Shown here: piece after piece, positions 5,915 to 6,262 of the stretch
How the letters are laid out: each line of letters starts with the position of its first letter
Numbering within the stretch: the first letter of the stretch is position 1
DNA from: an uncultured Actinomycetes bacterium
GTDB taxonomy: Bacteria; Actinomycetota; Thermoleophilia; Gaiellales; F1-60-MAGs149
Direction: 5' to 3'
NCBI GenBank assembly: GCA_903847495.1
Contig: CAINDT010000245.1
Span: 1-6,262, forward strand
Length of the DNA stretch: 6,262 nucleotides
The notes under the pieces: model-generated
Databases searched by the model: none
Told to the model about the DNA's origin: nothing
Seen by the model: the letters and a program-made list of their open reading frames with translations, nothing else
Program-made: the position numbers and the translations under genes

Positions 5915-6262
5915 GCGAGCGCCGCCGATCCGAGGCCGCACGACGCAGCAGGTGCCACGGACGCCCCAGCCTGCCGGGCGCCGGACGTGCCGGTGCCGCT
6001 CGATGCCCCCACGCCACGCGCCTGCCCGTCCGTCGTGGCTGTCGGGACGGCGGAGCCGGCACGCCCACCGCCGCCGAGCAGGCGCGCGGCGGCTTCGATG
6101 GCGAGCATGCGGCCGATCGGGCCATACGGCCCCTCAGCGGCGGGGGCTGACGCCTCGACCGCGGGTTCGATCGGTGCCCGCATGCTCGGCGCGGAGCCCT
6201 CCAACAGGCTCGCGGTGACGGCCGCGCCGATCGCGCCGGCCAAGAGCAGCGCCGCCGCGGTA
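5905..6262 (-). CDS. C-terminal part of an uncharacterised protein with a possible membrane segment
   Basis: An open frame enters from the window edge and ends with TGA at 5905, giving 118 visible residues. The first part (TAALLLAGAIGAAVTASLL) is a hydrophobic stretch long enough for one membrane helix. A low-complexity tail rich in Ala, Gly, Ser, Thr and Pro follows, with a short helix-like segment (IGRMLAIEAAARLL) in the middle, and it ends near two cysteines (CGLGSAALACR). The start is outside the window; a TTG at 6243 lies within the hydrophobic segment and is unlikely to be it. High third-position GC and the 10-base overlap with the next gene support coding. The tail may be an extracytoplasmic linker on a single-pass membrane protein, for example a sigma or anti-sigma-like factor, but nothing visible identifies it. 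Confidence 0.6.
   Translation of the reverse strand, partial: TAAALLLAGAIGAAVTASLLEGSAPSMRAPIEPAVEASAPAAEGPYGPIGRMLAIEAAARLLGGGGRAGSAVPTATTDGQARGVGASSGTGTSGARQAGASVAPAASCGLGSAALACR

Noticed and set aside
5652..6218. Plus-strand frames opposite the envelope genes
   Set aside because: Their products are Pro/Arg/Ser/Ala-rich with no structure, while the minus-strand frame has a clear signal peptide and Ig-like repeat.

Overview
The window looks like chromosomal DNA of a high-GC actinobacterium, with G or C at most third codon positions. My best guess is the class Thermoleophilia (Solirubrobacterales and relatives). That guess rests on the overall GC, the sequence style of ThrS and the sugar kinase, and a secreted protein carrying the Ig-like 'P-x-x-x-G ... 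Y-x-P-T-x-x-D-V-G-H-x-L' repeat that is abundant in that class. It is an inference from remembered families, not a database result.

Every gene I can support lies on the minus strand, so transcription runs from 6262 towards 1. Three uncharacterised genes come first: the tail of a protein with a possible membrane segment (5905-6262), a secreted Ig-like beta-rich protein (4820-5914) and an alpha-helical protein (4087-4803). The first two overlap by 10 bases and the next pair are 16 bases apart, so they probably form one transcript. A BolA protein (3786-4034) and a monothiol CGFS glutaredoxin (3451-3789) follow after a 52-base gap. They overlap by 4 bases (ATGA) and are known iron-sulfur partners.

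A 131-base intergenic region (3320-3450) comes next. It is the longest non-coding stretch, and it holds a 9-base direct repeat with a 10-base period, two short inverted repeats, a weak promoter candidate and a strong Shine-Dalgarno. It precedes a Crp/Fnr-family regulator (2588-3319), a PfkB-family sugar kinase (1652-2572, 15 bases downstream) and threonyl-tRNA synthetase (1-1616, 35 bases further, cut by the window edge before its anticodon-binding domain). These three probably form a second transcript, with a perfect 6-bp inverted repeat between the kinase and thrS.

The window combines housekeeping genes (thrS, the iron-sulfur pair) with a regulator that could sense redox or another signal, and with lineage-specific envelope genes. 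I found no mobile element, CRISPR array, rRNA, tRNA or convincing new multi-gene system. The most interesting points are the BolA-glutaredoxin pair beside an atypical Crp/Fnr regulator, and the repeat structure in that regulator's upstream region.
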